Assembly: GCA_031549865.1 (NCBI GenBank)
Contig: JAVBPE010000002.1
Span: forward strand, 1-64,000
DNA length: 64,000 nucleotides
Direction: 5' to 3'
Source of the DNA: JAVBPE01 sp031549865
GTDB lineage: Bacteria > Bacillota_I > Bacilli_A > Acholeplasmatales > Anaeroplasmataceae
Part shown: positions 62,601-64,000 of the stretch, piece by piece
Position numbering within the stretch: the stretch's first letter is position 1
Layout of the letters: every line of letters begins with the position of its first letter
Notes under the pieces: generated by a model
Seen by the model: only the letters and a program-made list of their open reading frames with translations
Databases searched by the model: none
Told to the model about the DNA's origin: nothing
Program-made: the position numbers and the translations under genes

Positions 62601-63896
62601 CTATTTTTTATAAATAATAAAACTTACTCCACCAGCTACTTCATTTTTGACATCTAATTTCATATCAAAAAAATCTAATGTTTTCTTAACGATACTCATA
62701 CCTAATCCAAATTGTCCTTTACTTCCTTTTTCATATGCTTTAAATAAACCATTCAAGAATTGTTCTTCTATTGGTTCACCGTCATTATATATAATTAATT
62801 TATCATTTTTTAAAGTGATTTTTATTAATGTTTTAGCATAGCGTTTAGCATTATCAATAATATTATCAATAACAGTATAATAATTTTCACTATATCCTAA
62901 GAAATAAACATCATCTAAATCTAAAAGAATATTAACATCAGTTTGAAATTTGTAAGTATTTACAATATTTATAATTATTTCTTTTAAATTTATCTCTTCA
63001 AATTCTTTATCTTTAGATAAATATTCCAAGCGATTGTATTGTAATAATTTATTAACTTTTCTTTTTAATATTTCTGCTTGAGCAATTATTATTTCTCCAG
63101 CCGATTCAATTTCAATTCCATCTTCAATTGCCTCAGCATAAGACTTTATTACTGCAATTGGAGTTTTAAAATCATGACTAACATTTTGAAGCATTTCTTG
63201 TTTTATTGATTCATTATTTTGAATTTCTTTACGCATAAATTCAATACTATACGATAATTGCGCAATTTCATCAAATCCATCATCTAAATAAACTTTATTA
63301 TAGTTATTTGCAGATAAAGTATCAACATGTTTTTGAATTTTATGAATTCTACTAACAAATCCTCTACTCCATAATGCGATTGCAATTATTGCAATTGAAA
63401 AAACAGAACTGGCGATAAATAAAACTTGTAAAGAAACAGTTTTATTTAATTGGTTTACATATAATGAATCTGTAAAGAATAATATGAAATCGTTTCTAAC
63501 CGTTGTTTTATAACTACAATATATTTTTGTGTTATTTTCTGATGTTAAAATAAATGATTCACTATAACCTGGTTTAAGGAAATCATATATAATGTTTTCA
63601 TCCATTTCAGTTAAAAATTCACTAATATTTTCACTTTTGTTTGTAATAATTACTTTATTGAATTCAATTCGACCTTGAACATAGCCAACTTTCATTAAAC
63701 TATCATCAATATTACCAATTAAACCATTATCTTCAACACGGGCTGAAGATATATAAAATTGCAATCTATTAAATGTTTCTTGTTCATAAACATTTCTTAA
63801 TTTAGATCCAATTAAAAATGAAAAAAGAATACAAGCAGTCATTATAATGACAAAGAATATTATTAAAATTTGACTTGAAAGTTTTACTCTTTTCAT
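62601..63896 (-). CDS. Two-component sensor histidine kinase
   Basis: A 431-residue membrane kinase: helix 1 (about 8-28), an extracellular domain of about 120 residues, helix 2 (about 152-172), HAMP, HisKA with MLQNVSHDFKTPIAVIKSY and an ATPase domain ending GLGMSIVKKTLDFF. The C-terminal ATP lid is short (KGSKGQFGLGMS). Its ATG overlaps the TGA of the response regulator (ATGA), so the pair is coupled. The EnvZ/PhoR-like class is clear but the signal is not. Confidence 0.88.
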   Translation of the reverse strand: MKRVKLSSQILIIFFVIIMTACILFSFLIGSKLRNVYEQETFNRLQFYISSARVEDNGLIGNIDDSLMKVGYVQGRIEFNKVIITNKSENISEFLTEMDENIIYDFLKPGYSESFILTSENNTKIYCSYKTTVRNDFILFFTDSLYVNQLNKTVSLQVLFIASSVFSIAIIAIALWSRGFVSRIHKIQKHVDTLSANNYNKVYLDDGFDEIAQLSYSIEFMRKEIQNNESIKQEMLQNVSHDFKTPIAVIKSYAEAIEDGIEIESAGEIIIAQAEILKRKVNKLLQYNRLEYLSKDKEFEEINLKEIIINIVNTYKFQTDVNILLDLDDVYFLGYSENYYTVIDNIIDNAKRYAKTLIKITLKNDKLIIYNDGEPIEEQFLNGLFKAYEKGSKGQFGLGMSIVKKTLDFFDMKLDVKNEVAGGVSFIIYKK

Positions 63897-64000
63897 AACA
63901 ATCTATATCCAAAACCATATATAGTTTCAACTGATAAATTCATCATTTTTTGACGCAAACGTCGCATTAAATCATCAACAACTCTATCAGAACCAAAATA
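63893..64000 (-). CDS. Response regulator, C-terminal end (runs off the window)
   Basis: The last 35 codons of an OmpR/PhoB-type winged-helix regulator: FGSDRVVDDLMRRLRQKM and ETIYGFGYRL before the stop. The VDDLMRRLRQK recognition helix and the GxGYR wing are typical. It overlaps the kinase start and is its probable partner. The rest, including the receiver domain, lies beyond the window. Confidence 0.85.
   Translation of the reverse strand, partial: YFGSDRVVDDLMRRLRQKMMNLSVETIYGFGYRLL

Noticed and set aside
3873..62841. Numerous open frames on the plus strand lying opposite the minus-strand genes
   Set aside because: They lie antisense to genes with clear motifs, lack ribosome sites and have low-complexity hydrophobic composition from A/T-rich antisense reading.
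1..64000. Mycoplasma genetic code (TGA as Trp)
   Set aside because: Well-supported genes end at TGA and Trp positions in conserved motifs are TGG, so the standard bacterial code fits.

Overview
The window looks like chromosome from a very AT-rich, low-GC Gram-positive-type bacterium. Gram-positive hallmarks are lipobox lipoproteins, a T-box leader before asnS, CsoR and WYL regulators, and AGGAGG-type ribosome binding sites. Several well-supported genes stop at TGA (for example the genes ending at 58124, 52462 and 63893) and Trp is read from TGG. This is therefore the standard bacterial code and not the Mycoplasma code. An Acholeplasma/Izemoplasma/Erysipelotrichia-like Firmicute or Mycoplasmatota member fits, but I cannot name the species.

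Left part (1-10.9 kb, minus strand): one operon that looks built to use extracellular nucleic acid or its breakdown products. It holds a ComEC-like metallo-beta-lactamase lipoprotein, a complete CUT1-type ABC importer (ATPase, two permeases, binding lipoprotein), a staphylococcal-nuclease-type lipoprotein and a large modular surface lipoprotein. It ends in a clear terminator. From 10.9 to 22.7 kb come a metallophosphatase, two hybrid sensor kinases, a carbamoyltransferase-like protein, a WYL regulator divergent from an isochorismatase-family hydrolase, and several unknown or decayed genes.

Centre (22.8-52.8 kb, minus strand): a large accessory island. At its right end is an operon with a phage-tail-like protein, a nucleotidyltransferase-like protein, a holin-like protein, one full-length RHS/YD-repeat polymorphic toxin (1502 aa) and its immunity gene. 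To its left lies a string of orphan RHS C-terminal tips, each followed by a different small immunity gene. Three times the same order recurs: 3' end of a large serine recombinase, then a putative anti-phage gene or gene pair, then an RHS tip, then its immunity gene. The three cargoes are a nuclease-STAND NTPase (24936-29120), a macro-SEFIR/TIR fusion (32373-33380) and an AlbA_2 plus PIN-like pair (36759-39261). A short repeat with core GGACA-A--GTCTA lies upstream of the full rhs gene, upstream of two recombinase copies and at the left end of the island. The island may have grown by repeated recombinase-mediated insertion or cassette exchange. All recombinase copies are broken now: frameshift, stop codons, truncation, and junctions with IS3-like ends.

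Right part (52.9-64 kb, minus strand): housekeeping and stress genes. These are asnS under a T-box with an apparent Asn specifier; a probable csoR-copA-cardiolipin synthase-ABC exporter pair operon with a CsoR-type operator at its head; and a two-component system whose response regulator runs off the right edge. I saw no rRNA, tRNA or CRISPR array.
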